A stretch of 24,598 nt of DNA from Draconibacterium sp. Lineage in GTDB: Bacteria > Bacteroidota > Bacteroidia > Bacteroidales > Prolixibacteraceae. Both the position numbers and the translations under genes were made by a program. Position 1 is the stretch's first letter. Each line of letters starts with the position of its first letter. The stretch is taken from the NCBI GenBank assembly GCA_016705335.1, contig JADIYN010000054.1, positions 1-24,598 on the forward strand, written 5' to 3'. Positions 9,014 through 17,830 of this stretch are shown here, piece after piece. Below the pieces are notes generated by a model that did not search any database, had not been told where the DNA came from, and worked only from the letters and a program-made list of their open reading frames with translations.

Positions 9014-12000
9014 ATGAAAAACTTATCTTTTCTATTAAAACTTTCTATTCAAATTATTTCCCCGTTACTTATTTTGATTTCCAACTCTGTTTACGCACAG
9101 GTAAAAATCTCCGAAGAAAACTGGAAACTTTCAACTTATTTGATTGAACCGGCTGATAAAAACCCCATATTTTTTAAAGGCGAATCTTATCAGGGTGCAT
9201 CAAAAGTGATTTATCCTTATGCGCTTAACGACATGATATCCAACGAGAAAACAGAAAAGAGTGGAAAGCGCTCATTCTTGAAAATGAATACATTAAACTT
9301 TGCGTAACCCCCGAAATCGGTGGAAAATTGTATTATGCAACCGACAAAACAACAGACTACAATTTTGTACACCACCGCGCTTCAACAATGTTGCCAGTTG
9401 ATTACAAATTGGTTGAAATCCCGACGGCAGTAAAACCATTTGGATTGGTGAAACCGAGCCGCGCCACCAAATGCGCTGGACAATTGGGTTAACAATGTTT
9501 CCCGGGAAATCTTATTTTCAAACCGAAGTTAAAATCCACAATCCCACTCCATTTACAAACACTTTTTTATACTGGGCAAATGTGGCTGCCCACACCAACA
9601 GCAATTACCAGGTTATTTTTCCGCCAAGCACAACAGTTGCTACCTACCACGCCAAAAACAGTTTTACAAACTGGCCATTTTCTACTGAAATATATAATGG
9701 AGAGGATTTTTCAAAAGGAGTTGACATTAGTTGGTGGAAAAATTCTGTTCATCAGAATTCATATTTTGCTTATGACTTGCAGGAAGATTTTATGGGTGGT
9801 TATGACCATGGAAAAGAAACTGGCACGGTACACATTGGCGATCACAACATTGTAAAAGGCGCTAAACTCTGGGAATGGGGATCTGGCCAGCACGGACAGG
9901 CAACCGAAGGTCGGCTTACCGAAAAAGACGGGCCCTATGTTGAAATAATGGTAGGCGCCTTTTCCGACAACCAGCCCGATTACAGTTGGATCCGACCTTA
10001 TGAAGTGAAATCCTTCAAACAATACTGGTATCCTGTAAAAGATATTCAGGGATTTAAAAATGCCAATCTCAACGGTGCTGTAAACCTTGAAAAAAGAGAC
10101 GGGGGCAAAGTTTTCCTTGGATATTATTCAACACAAAAAATTGAAAAAGCAAATATTGTTTTAAAGAAAAACGATCAGATTATTTTTAATAAGCAAGTTG
10201 AAATTTCTCCTGAAAAATCATTTACTGAAAACATTCAGATTGACGGAGATTTTGAGCTCACCGACCTTTTTACTGAAATGACAAATGCTAAAAACAACGA
10301 GTCGCTGGTTTCCTATCAACCTGTTAAAATTGAAAAGCCAAAAAACCTTCCTGAAGAAGTAAAAAAGCCTGAGTCTCCTGAAAAAGCTGAAACGGTTGAA
10401 GAGTTATATCTGACCGGAAGCCGCATACTTCAATTTCATAATTCTACTTTAAATGCAATGGATTATTTTACTGAGGCACTAAAACGCGACCCAAATGATA
10501 TTCGCACCAATATTGCAGTTGGAACAATTTTTCTTAAAAAATGGGAACACGAAAAAGCAAGGAGTTATTTTGCCGCTGCAATAAAAAGGCTGACAAAGGA
10601 TTATACCCGTCCGGCCAACTGCGAAGCACTTTATTTGCAGGGATTAACATTAAAAAAACTTGGACTGTATGAAGAAGCCATCGACACGCTTTACCGCGCA
10701 ACCTGGGATTATGCCTGGCATTCAGCAGCTTACCTTGAGCTTGCACGAATTTCGGTAATAAAAGGGAATTTTGAAAAAGCACTTGAACAGGTAAATGAAT
10801 CGCTTTCAACAAATACTGTTAACAATTCAGCAATAGCACTGAAAGCAGGAATTTTGCGAAAATTAGGGCAAGTTGAGGAAGCTAAACAAATTCTCGAACC
10901 GCTCGCTCTTTCCGATCCACTTGATTTCAGAACACGTTACGAAATTTATCTGCTGGCAAATATTGATGGCGAAACTGAAGAAAGTGCCGGGTTGCTGGCC
11001 GAACTCAATGTAAATATGCGCCGTTTTGTTGAAAATTACAGCGAACTGTCTAATGGTTATTTAAACGATGGTTTTGTTGACGAAGCCGAAAGAATATTAT
11101 TGAGTTATCCGTACGAAAACCCTATGGTAAACTACTATTTGGGATTTCTTCAGGATAAAAAAGGGAATAAAACTGATGCTGAAAAATATTTTGCAAAAGC
11201 TTCTTCTTTGTCCACCGATTATATATTTCCATTTAGAGCTGAAGATGAGAAGGTATTAATGAAAGTGATTGAATACCGCCATCAGGATGCAATTCCTCTT
11301 TACTATTTAGGAAATTTGTTGTTCGATAAACAACCGCAAAGAGCAATGGAATACTGGGAAAAATCGGTTCAACTTGATGCTTCACTGGCGATTGCATGGC
11401 GCAATTTGGGTTGGGGTTATAATTATTTTTCAAATGATATTCAAAAATCGATTTCAGCATACGAAAAAGCAATCAACCTGAAAAAAGACGAACCCATTTA
11501 TTACGCCGAACTCGATGTTCTGTATGAAAGAAATAACACGCCACTTGAAACACGTGCAAAATTGTTTGAATCTGCCAATGAAATTGTAAAAAAGCGTGAT
11601 GATGCATTTGTTCGCGAAATTTTAGTTTTGAACCTGACCGGACAAGCCAATAAATCGGTACAATATCTTGAAAACAGCAACTTTCATTTTCGCGAGGGAA
11701 GTTCACGAGTTAGCGATATAACAGTAGATGCCCGACTTTTAAATGGTAGTAAATTTATGAAAGAGGGACAGTTCCAAAAAGCACTCAACGAATACCTCGC
11801 TGCCATTAACCGCGAAGCTGAAGATGAACAGACAGGCGCTCGCGACCCACAAATCAACTACTTTATCGCATCAAGCTACGAAGCTTTGGGAAACAAAAAA
11901 TTAGCAAAGAAATATTTCGAAAAATCCACAAGTCAAATCATAAACGAACCTGGAATTATCACCTATTATCAGGGTTTGAGTTTTCAAAAACTGGGACAAA

Positions 12001-12284
12001 ATGAACGGGCTGATAAATTTTTTAACTCTCTAATCACGGAAGGAAACAATCGAATGAACAAAGAATCTGAAATTGATTTCTTTGCCAAATTCGGAGAAAG
12101 AGAGTCGGCAAACAACCGACTTTCGAATGCAAATCTATTGGTTGGGCTTGGCTTGAAAGGACTTGGAAAAAACAGCGAAGCAAAAGAAAAACTCCAAAAA
12201 AGTTTTTGGGGGGGGGGGGCGGGGTGCTGGGAACTGTCGGCCAGTAATTTGTGCGCAGGGCGAAAAGAGTTGAATGGGTTGTAA
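9014..12284 (+). pseudogene. DUF5107-TPR secreted protein, broken by two indels, an apparent internal deletion and a G12 run
   Basis: A signal peptide ends in NSVYA-Q; then comes the DUF5107 beta-sandwich (YQGASKVIYPYALND, EIGGKLY, HHRAST, MRWTIGLTMFPGKSYF, FLYWANVA, GGYDHGKETGTVH, LWEWG, SDNQPDYSWI) and about 550 residues of TPR helices. Role unknown; the family often accompanies carbohydrate-use genes. ATG 9014 is chosen over the TTG at 9005 because it gives a normal signal peptide. Frame breaks: A4 at 9255-9258 needs one more A (gives KTEKEWKALILENEYIKLCV), and A3 at 9416-9418 needs one more A (gives VENPDGSKTIWIGE). Between YNF and VHHRAST about 28 residues expected from the family appear missing. 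Near the 3' end a run of 12 G (12208-12219) gives WGGGAG, unlike the family. Either sequence errors or real decay. Confidence 0.8.
12208..12219 (+). other. Homopolymer of 12 G inside the DUF5107-TPR gene
   Basis: Twelve G in a row, then C and GGGG, in an otherwise A-rich stretch (Lys/Gln codons on the 5' side). Such a run has no parallel elsewhere in the window. Poly-G stretches are a known artefact of two-colour Illumina chemistry, so the base calls here and shortly downstream are suspect. Confidence 0.7.
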
Positions 12285-12499
12285 ACCCACTTCACTAAAC
12301 AAACCCTTTATCACGCCGCCAACTTTTTTGATTTTATATAAGGACATATTTAACGTTAATAAGTAACTGCTGCAGTGATTTGGTGGAAATTCATTGCCAA
12401 CAAAAAGGAAAGTTCAAAATTATGAATACCGAATTTTTGTCAAACCAAGGCTTTTTAAAATAATTCAAAAAACTCTTTTTTTATTCCGAAAATGAATAT

Positions 12500-12507
12500 T
12501 AACTTTG
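12500..12507 (+). promoter_or_regulatory. -7 box (TAACTTTG) for metK and its riboswitch leader
   Basis: A perfect TAnnTTTG match. With the usual 5-8 base distance, transcription would begin near 12512-12515, directly before the aptamer helix P1 (12516). This placement supports both the promoter and the riboswitch call. No strong -33 TTG box was found about 20 bases upstream, where the sequence is T-rich. Confidence 0.65.
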
Positions 12508-12515
12508 CCGCCACT

Positions 12516-12570
12516 ACGTGGAAAGATTTGAGATTGATTGCAACCACATGAAAAAAACGCTAAAACAATC
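12516..12570 (+). ncRNA. SAM-II riboswitch upstream of metK
   Basis: Binds S-adenosylmethionine and should repress metK. The conserved words of the SAM-II family are present in order: P1 5' strand GTGG (12518-12521), GATTTG (12525-12530), TTGCA (12538-12542), P1 3' strand CCAC (12544-12547), an A-rich linker and GCTAAA (12559-12564). The H-type pseudoknot forms by GATTG (12532-12536) with CAATC (12566-12570). P1 is short (4 bp plus a further A-U past a C-A mismatch). The family was first seen before metA in Alphaproteobacteria and occurs in some Bacteroidota. The gene downstream makes the ligand, which is the expected feedback logic. Confidence 0.85.
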
Positions 12571-12581
12571 GCATTTTTCAA

Positions 12582-12589
12582 AATCAATC
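12582..12589 (+). promoter_or_regulatory. Possible anti-aptamer strand (AATCAATC) of the metK riboswitch
   Basis: AATCAATC is the exact complement of GATTGATT at 12532-12539, the aptamer loop strand that forms the pseudoknot and reaches into the conserved TTGCA. The 8-bp helix and the pseudoknot cannot form together, so this could be the SAM-free conformation. A second hairpin GCTGAA (12624-12629)/TTCAGC (12634-12639) lies 17 bases before the metK ATG. How either controls expression is inference. Confidence 0.4.
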
Positions 12590-12656
12590 GAGCATCCCGC
12601 AGTTTTATTTTTAATGTTTAACGGCTGAATTCTTTCAGCAAAAAAATTATGGGATT

Positions 12657-13946
12657 ATGAGTTATTTATTTACAAGTGAGTCGGTTTCAGAGGGACACCC
12701 TGATAAAGTTGCCGACCAGATTTCAGATGCAATTCTGGATAAAATTTTAGCTTTCGATCCAAATTCGAAAGTAGCTTGCGAAACTTTGGTTACCACCGGA
12801 CAAGTTGTTTTGGCCGGCGAAATCAAAACCGAAACCTACATTGACGTGCAGGAAGTTGCACGTGAGGTTATAAACCGTATCGGTTACACAAAAGCCGAAT
12901 ATCGTTTTGACGGCGATTCATGCGGTGTATTTTCAGCAATTCACGAGCAGAGTCCTGATATTAACCGGGGCGTAGTTCGCGAAGACCCAATGAACCAGGG
13001 TGCTGGTGACCAGGGAATGATGTTTGGTTACGCAAGTCGCGAAACCGACAATTTTATGCCACTTTCACTTGAACTTTCACATAAACTGTTGCTGGAACTT
13101 GCGGCAATCCGCCGCGAAGGAAAGGTAATGACATACCTGCGCCCGGATTCGAAATCGCAGGTTACAATTGAATACAGTGAAGAAGGAGTTCCTGCACGCA
13201 TTCACACAGTTGTGGTTTCAACACAACACGATGATTTTGCCAAACCAGAAAACAAATCTGTGGAAGCGCAGTTAAAAGCTGACGAAGTGATGCTTGCAAA
13301 AATCAAAGAAGACGTTATAAAGATTCTTGTTCCCCGTGTTTTGGCAACTTTGCCCGACCGTGTTAAAGCACTTTTCAACGACGATATTATTTACCATGTG
13401 AACCCTACAGGTAAATTTGTAATTGGTGGACCTCATGGTGACACTGGATTAACAGGCCGAAAAATTATTGTTGATACCTATGGTGGAAAAGGTGGCCACG
13501 GTGGTGGTGCTTTTTCGGGAAAAGACCCATCAAAAGTTGACCGTTCTGCAGCGTATGCAGCACGCCACATTGCGAAAAACCTTGTAGCCGCAGGTGTTTC
13601 CGATGAAATATTGGTTCAGGTTTCATATGCAATTGGTGTTGCAAAACCTATGAATATTTTTGTAAATACTTACGGAAAATCAAAACTGACAATTTCTGAC
13701 AGTAAAATTGCCGAGAAAGTTGACCAGATTTTTGATATGCGCCCAAAAGCAATAGAGGAACGACTGAAACTGCGCAACCCAATTTATGAGGAAACAGCAG
13801 CGTACGGGCACATGGGCCGCGAGCCACAAATAATTACCAAAACGTTCGAATCTCCGTATTTCCCAACTTTTAAAAAGGAAGTAGAACTTTTTACATGGGA
13901 AAAACTGGATTACGTTGACCAAGTTAAAAAAGCTTTCGGGATTTAA
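12657..13946 (+). CDS. metK: S-adenosylmethionine synthetase (methionine adenosyltransferase)
   Basis: Makes SAM from methionine and ATP in the cytosol. 429 residues, intact, typical for Bacteroidota MetK. The N-terminal signature SESVSEGHPDKVADQISDA holds the ATP-binding His and Mg-binding Asp; the second part shows GPHGDTGLTGRKIIVDTYGG, the glycine-rich GGGAFSGKDPSKVDRSAAY loop and the C-terminal YGHMGREP segment. The ATG at 12657 fits the family start (SYLFTSESV). It is preceded by its own promoter and SAM-II riboswitch and followed by a strong terminator, so it is a single-gene transcription unit under product feedback. Confidence 0.98.
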   Translation: MSYLFTSESVSEGHPDKVADQISDAILDKILAFDPNSKVACETLVTTGQVVLAGEIKTETYIDVQEVAREVINRIGYTKAEYRFDGDSCGVFSAIHEQSPDINRGVVREDPMNQGAGDQGMMFGYASRETDNFMPLSLELSHKLLLELAAIRREGKVMTYLRPDSKSQVTIEYSEEGVPARIHTVVVSTQHDDFAKPENKSVEAQLKADEVMLAKIKEDVIKILVPRVLATLPDRVKALFNDDIIYHVNPTGKFVIGGPHGDTGLTGRKIIVDTYGGKGGHGGGAFSGKDPSKVDRSAAYAARHIAKNLVAAGVSDEILVQVSYAIGVAKPMNIFVNTYGKSKLTISDSKIAEKVDQIFDMRPKAIEERLKLRNPIYEETAAYGHMGREPQIITKTFESPYFPTFKKEVELFTWEKLDYVDQVKKAFGI

Positions 13947-13973
13947 ATCCGGAGGGAATATTAATAATGCACC

Positions 13974-14009
13974 AAAAAGGGTGTTACTGCAATGTAATGC
14001 CCTTTTTTT
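13974..14009 (+). terminator. Rho-independent terminator after metK
   Basis: Left arm AAAAAGGGTGTTAC (13974-13987) pairs along all 14 positions with right arm GTAATGCCCTTTTT (13994-14007), including two G-U pairs; the loop is TGCAAT and a T7 tract ends at 14009. It starts 27 bases past the metK stop codon. Confidence 0.9.
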
Positions 14010-14086
14010 GTGCCTGTTTATTGTAACTAATTTTTGCTGTTGCCGAATAAATATTTAGTACCAATGTTCAACTAAAAACAAATGCC

Positions 14087-15196
14087 ATGGAAGAAAATCT
14101 AATCACAATCGTCACCCTACCCTTTTCAAAAGCACAGATATTGAAAATGAGATTGGAAACTGAAAAAGTTGAATGCATTCTTGAAGAATTCAATTTAATC
14201 GACGGTGCGACGGGTTCGTCAGTCAGGGTAAAAATTCTGGAAAAAGACATTGAACAGGCAATACCGATTTTGGAGGACATGTTAGGTGCAAAACCATTTA
14301 TTGAAGAAACCAAAGCAGATAAAAAGGAACGACACATTTTAGTACCCGTCGATTTTTCGGTGCAAAGCGAAAAAGCCTGCAAAATAGCTGTAAATATTGC
14401 CGGTAAATTAAACGTTAAACTGATATTGATACATTGTTATATTAATCCTTTGATCCATTCAATTCCGTTCAGTGATATTTATGCCTACGACTCGTCGTTA
14501 CTGGCAAGAATGGAATATTCAGAGGAAAATGCGAACAATGATTTCCAGGGGTTTGTAACAAAAATGGCCAGGGAAATCGGTCAGGAAAAATGGAAATCGG
14601 TGTCGCCTGAATTCATCATAAAATCAGGTTATCCTGAAGATGATATATTGGCATTTGCACAAAAACATCATTCTCAGTTAATTGTGATGGGAAGTTCAGG
14701 TAAAAATGCACCGTACGGAACACTTGGAAGTATTGCAACCGACATAATGTACAATGCCACAATGCCAGTATTGATCGTTCCGGAAGATACTCCGGAAGAA
14801 ATACTTGGAAATTTTACAGGTGTTTTGTATGCTACTAATTTTGATGAAAAAGATTTTGTTTCGCTTGATAAATTAATGCTTTTGCTGAAACCATTCAACA
14901 TTAAATTAAAATGTGTGCACGTTGGTCAACCTCATGGCGATGGTTGGGACATGGCCCGTTTGGAAGGTATGAAAGATGTGCTTCGTGAAAAATACAGAAA
15001 TTTTGAGTTTCAATGTCATTTGATTGTTGGGAGAGATATACTTGAATCCATCGAGAAATATATCAGGGAAGAAAAGATCGATATTATTTCGTTGACAACG
15101 CATAAAAGAAACATGATTACCCGATTGTTCAATCCGAGTTTAGCCAAACGAATGATATTTCATTCAAAAACCCCGTTGCTGGTATTTCATGGATAG
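14087..15196 (+). CDS. DUF2007-like domain fused to tandem universal stress (UspA) domains
   Basis: 369 residues, soluble. Residues 5-65 resemble the DUF2007 signal-transducing fold (ITIVTLPFSKAQILKMRLE ... DIEQAIPILEDM). Residues 83-232 are a full Usp domain beginning HILVPVDFS and ending with the ATP-binding-type loop MGSSGKNAPYGTLGS (201-215) and MPVLIVPED. Residues 242-369 are a second, diverged Usp domain (GVLYATNFDEKD; IDIISLTTHKR; KTPLLVFHG) that lacks the glycine loop, so only the first domain should bind nucleotide. Tandem Usp proteins act as stress-linked regulators; no target is visible. It lies behind the metK terminator and should have its own promoter in 14010-14086. The ATG at 14087 is used; an ATG at 14082 is out of frame. 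Confidence 0.85.
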   Translation: MEENLITIVTLPFSKAQILKMRLETEKVECILEEFNLIDGATGSSVRVKILEKDIEQAIPILEDMLGAKPFIEETKADKKERHILVPVDFSVQSEKACKIAVNIAGKLNVKLILIHCYINPLIHSIPFSDIYAYDSSLLARMEYSEENANNDFQGFVTKMAREIGQEKWKSVSPEFIIKSGYPEDDILAFAQKHHSQLIVMGSSGKNAPYGTLGSIATDIMYNATMPVLIVPEDTPEEILGNFTGVLYATNFDEKDFVSLDKLMLLLKPFNIKLKCVHVGQPHGDGWDMARLEGMKDVLREKYRNFEFQCHLIVGRDILESIEKYIREEKIDIISLTTHKRNMITRLFNPSLAKRMIFHSKTPLLVFHG

Positions 15197-15224
15197 AAAG
15201 CCCCTCTTAATCTTCCCTGTTTTT

Positions 15225-15259
15225 TGACATTGTCAGGAGCTGCGCACGCTGACAAGTCA
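15225..15259. terminator. Hairpin between convergent UspA and epimerase genes
   Basis: TGACATTGTCAG (15225-15236) pairs with CTGACAAGTCA (15249-15259), 11 bp with one bulged A and a 12-base loop. It is preceded by a T6 run (15220-15225) which, read from the minus strand, forms an A6-to-T transition. It lies 29 bases past the plus-strand stop and 30 bases past the minus-strand stop, so it can terminate both. Confidence 0.55.
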
Positions 15260-15288
15260 GTGACACACCCGTTAATTGCGAAATTCAA

Positions 15289-16316
15289 TTATATATTCTT
15301 CATATCCTTTTTCAAAAAGGCGGCGGTTTGCTGAATTGTTTCTGAAATAGGGCGATATTCAAAATTAAATTGCCGTGTTATTTTACTGCCATCGAATTTA
15401 TAAATTGCATTTGAATTCGAAACTGTTTCACGGGTGATGAAAGCAGGTTTACCAGTAATTAATCCGGCAAATTTTGCAGCCCGCCAAACAAAACCAAGAA
15501 GTAAATTAGAGGCAAAATATTTAGGTCGGGGTTTTTCCAATGCGTCTGCAATCTGAAAAAATATATTTTGATAGCTTAAATTTTCGGAATTTAACAGGTA
15601 ACGTTGGTTTTTCGCAGTTTCAAAATTCGTTTCTCCCATCAATAAAACCATAGCTTTTACTACATCCTGAACATCCACAAAACCAGTTATTCCTTTTGTA
15701 TAAAATTTCAAACCGTCCCAAATTGTTTTGAACATTTTGGGGCTACCGGTTTCCCAGTTGGCGGGTCCAAAAATAATTGACGGATTTACAATTATTGCGT
15801 CCAACCCCTCTTCAATCCCACGCCATATTTCAGTTTCAGAAAAAAATTTACTCTCAGAATAACCTGAAATTTTTTTTGAAGGAATCCAGTTTGTTTCTTC
15901 AGTAACCAACTAACCATTTTCCAATCGCCCCAAAGCAGCAATTGAACTTACGTGACAAATTTTTTTAACACCATTTTCAATTGCAGCATTTACAATGTTT
16001 GCAGTGCCTTCCACATTATTGGCAATCATTTTTTTCGCTCTTTCGGATCTAAGGAAACAATTGCCGCACAATGATAAATCTCGGTAACGCCTGATAAAAT
16101 GTGTTCAAGACTGAAATAATCCAGAATATCGCCATCAACCCATTCAATCAGATCAAAAAGTTTTTCCGGACATTCAGAATAGCAGGAAAAAGTTTTTAAA
16201 ACCTGACCCAAATTACTTGTTCCCCGTTTTAATGCTTTCACATTTTTACCTGCCGAAGTAAGTTCGTAAAGCAAATGTGCACCTACCAGTCCTGTTCCGC
16301 CTGTTACAAAAGTCAT
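15289..16316 (-). pseudogene. NAD(P)-dependent sugar epimerase/dehydratase (extended SDR), broken by a frameshift and an in-frame stop
   Basis: An extended short-chain dehydrogenase, about 342 residues when rejoined. Rossmann motif TGGTGLVGAHLL at the N-terminus, YHCAAIVS, then HVSSIAALG (catalytic Ser), SGYSESKFFSE (YxxxK) and NPSIIFGP. The substrate is not clear; similar Bacteroidota genes are annotated as NAD-dependent epimerases. The start at 16316 (MTFVTGGTG) is preferred over the upstream in-frame ATG at 16343. Lesions: an A7 run (minus sense; 16029-16035) ends the first part at PKERKK-stop, and an eighth A would give KERKKMIANNVEGT; then, in the restored frame, TAG at 15910-15912 splits RLENG from LVTEETNW. 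The second is a base change, not an indel, so this gene has the best claim to being truly dead, though two errors are possible. A TAAATTTG -7 box lies at 16341-16348. Confidence 0.8.
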
Positions 16317-16340
16317 TACAAAAAATTTGTCCAAATATAT

Positions 16341-16348
16341 CAAATTTA
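16341..16348 (-). promoter_or_regulatory. -7 box (TAAATTTG) for the epimerase gene
   Basis: Read on the minus strand it is a perfect TAnnTTTG, 25 bases before the preferred ATG. A TTTG (16373-16376, minus sense) lies 24 bases further upstream and could be the -33 box, slightly far. A second match, TATATTTG, overlaps the leader at 16332-16339. Confidence 0.45.
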
Positions 16349-16398
16349 CTTTCTTATTAATTTTTTAGTAAACAAAACCCCTTTTTCAAACGTCATGT

Positions 16399-16406
16399 TA
16401 TCTTTG
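16399..16406 (+). promoter_or_regulatory. -7 box (TATCTTTG) for the glmM-type gene
   Basis: A perfect TAnnTTTG motif 28 bases before the GTG start at 16435, in the divergent gap with the epimerase gene. No good -33 box is visible. Confidence 0.5.
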
Positions 16407-16434
16407 ACAATTCAATCTAAAAAAAAACAATAAA

Positions 16435-17821
16435 GTGAGTTTAATAAAATCAATTTCAGGAATCCGCGGTACAATTGGAGGAAAACCAGGCGAAGGTTTA
16501 AGTCCGCTGGATGTGGTAAAATTTACAGCTTCATATGCAACCTGGGCCAAGCAAAAATCGGGAAAAGAAAAAATTAAAATAGTGGTAGGACGTGACGCCC
16601 GTATTTCGGGGCCGATGGTGAGTTCGATTGTAATTGCAACGTTGACAGGAATGGGTTGTGATGTGGTAAATATTGGGCTGGCAACCACGCCTACCACAGA
16701 ATTGGCAGTGACAGGGGAAAAAGCCGATGGTGGAATTATTCTAACTGCCAGCCACAATCCAAAACAGTGGAACGCACTGAAACTGCTCGGTTCAAACGGC
16801 GAGTTTTTAAATGCTGCAGAAGGTGAAAAAATATTGAAAATTGCCGAAGCTGAAGATTTTGTTTTTGCTGAAGTCGATGATTTGGGAATTGTAACAGAAA
16901 AGGATTATCTCGATTACCACGTTCAACATGTATTAAACCTGAAATTGGTTGATGTTGATGCCATTAAAAAAGCCGGTTTTTCGGTAGCAGTTGATGCAGT
17001 AAACTCGGTGGGTGGAATTGCAATGCCTGCGCTATTCAAAGCACTGGAAATCAAAAATGTTGTAGGAAATCAATTGTGAACCAACCGGACATTTTGCCCA
17101 TACACCCGAACCACTGCCCGAAAATCTGGTTGAAACTTCAGAAATTGTAAAAAACAGTGATGTTGATGTTTGCTTTGTAGTTGATCCTGATGTTGACAGG
17201 CTTGTAATTATTAATGAAGACGGAACAATGTTTAATGAAGAATACACGCTTGTTGCTGTTGCCGATTATGTTCTGGGGCAAACTCCGGGAAACACTGTAT
17301 CCAATTTGTCGTCGAGCCGTGCCCTGCGCGACATTACTGAAAAACACGGGTGTGTTTACAATTCATCAGCTGTGGGTGAAGTAAATGCGGTTGCAAAAAT
17401 GAAAGAAACAAATGCAGTGATTGGCGGCGAAGGAAACGGTGGCGTTATTTATCCTGCAAGTCACAGTGGCAGGGATTCACTTGTTGGTGCAGCTTTGTTT
17501 TTATCGCACCTTGCCAAAAGTGGGTTAAAATGTTCCGAACTCCGAAAAACCTATCCTGATTATTTTATTTCGAAAAATAAAATTGAGTTAACACCTGAAA
17601 TTGATGTCGATGCTATTCTCGCCAAAATGAAGGAAAAATATTCAAACGAACAGGTTACTGATATTGATGGAGTAAAAATCGATTTTGCAGAATCGTGGGT
17701 TCATCTCCGCAAATCGAATACCGAACCGATAATCCGCATTTATGCCGAAGCAAATTCAATGGAAAAAGCGAATGAACTTGCAGATTCAATAAAAGAAGTA
17801 ATTAAATCGCTTGCGGTATAG
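16435..17821 (+). CDS. glmM: Phosphoglucosamine mutase-type phosphohexomutase, one frameshift
   Basis: Interconverts glucosamine-6-P and glucosamine-1-P for UDP-GlcNAc synthesis (if truly GlmM; phosphomannomutase is the alternative). The N-terminus SLIKSISGIRGTIGG, the active-site serine loop TASHNPKQWNALK (S106), the metal loop DPDVDRL (near 17185-17205), the sugar loop GEGNGGVIYP (near 17428) and the phosphate loop RKSNTEPIIRIYAEA are all present. The start is GTG (16435). The frame breaks at A3 (17067-17069): as written it reads VGNQL-stop, but with one A fewer it reads VGINCEPTGHFAHTPEP, rejoining to about 461 residues, the normal length. The metal loop lies in the stretch 17080-17227, which neither fragment covers if annotated separately. 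Because this enzyme is essential, the indel is most likely an error. Confidence 0.85.
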
Positions 17822-17830
17822 AAAAAAAAT

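Larger units (their letters stand above)
12285..12656 (+). other. Gene-free leader region before metK
   Basis: 372 bases. The first part (about 12285-12495) has no coding frame; it begins with a dyad TGGGTT (12275-12280) and AACCCA (12284-12289) spanning the preceding stop codon. The second part holds the -7 box (12500-12507), the SAM-II aptamer (12516-12570) and a long untranslated expression platform, listed separately. Confidence 0.6.

Noticed and set aside
12208..12224. G-quadruplex or phase-variation tract as a functional element
   Set aside because: The surrounding gene has several other defects and poly-G is a common sequencing artefact; kept only as a finding to check, not as a functional feature.
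12548..12628. A 26-codon open frame (MKKTLKQS...) in the metK leader
   Set aside because: It begins inside the conserved aptamer core and its sequence is explained by the riboswitch; no ribosome-binding context and no coding bias. A leader peptide is not excluded but unsupported.
15910..15912. Stop-codon reassignment of TAG
   Set aside because: TAG ends the UspA gene and the glmM-type gene at the expected family lengths, so it works as a stop here.
16029..16035. Programmed frameshifting at the A7 run of the epimerase
   Set aside because: A7 is slippery, but an in-frame TAG follows downstream in the new frame and other genes in the window show similar one-base defects without slippery sites.
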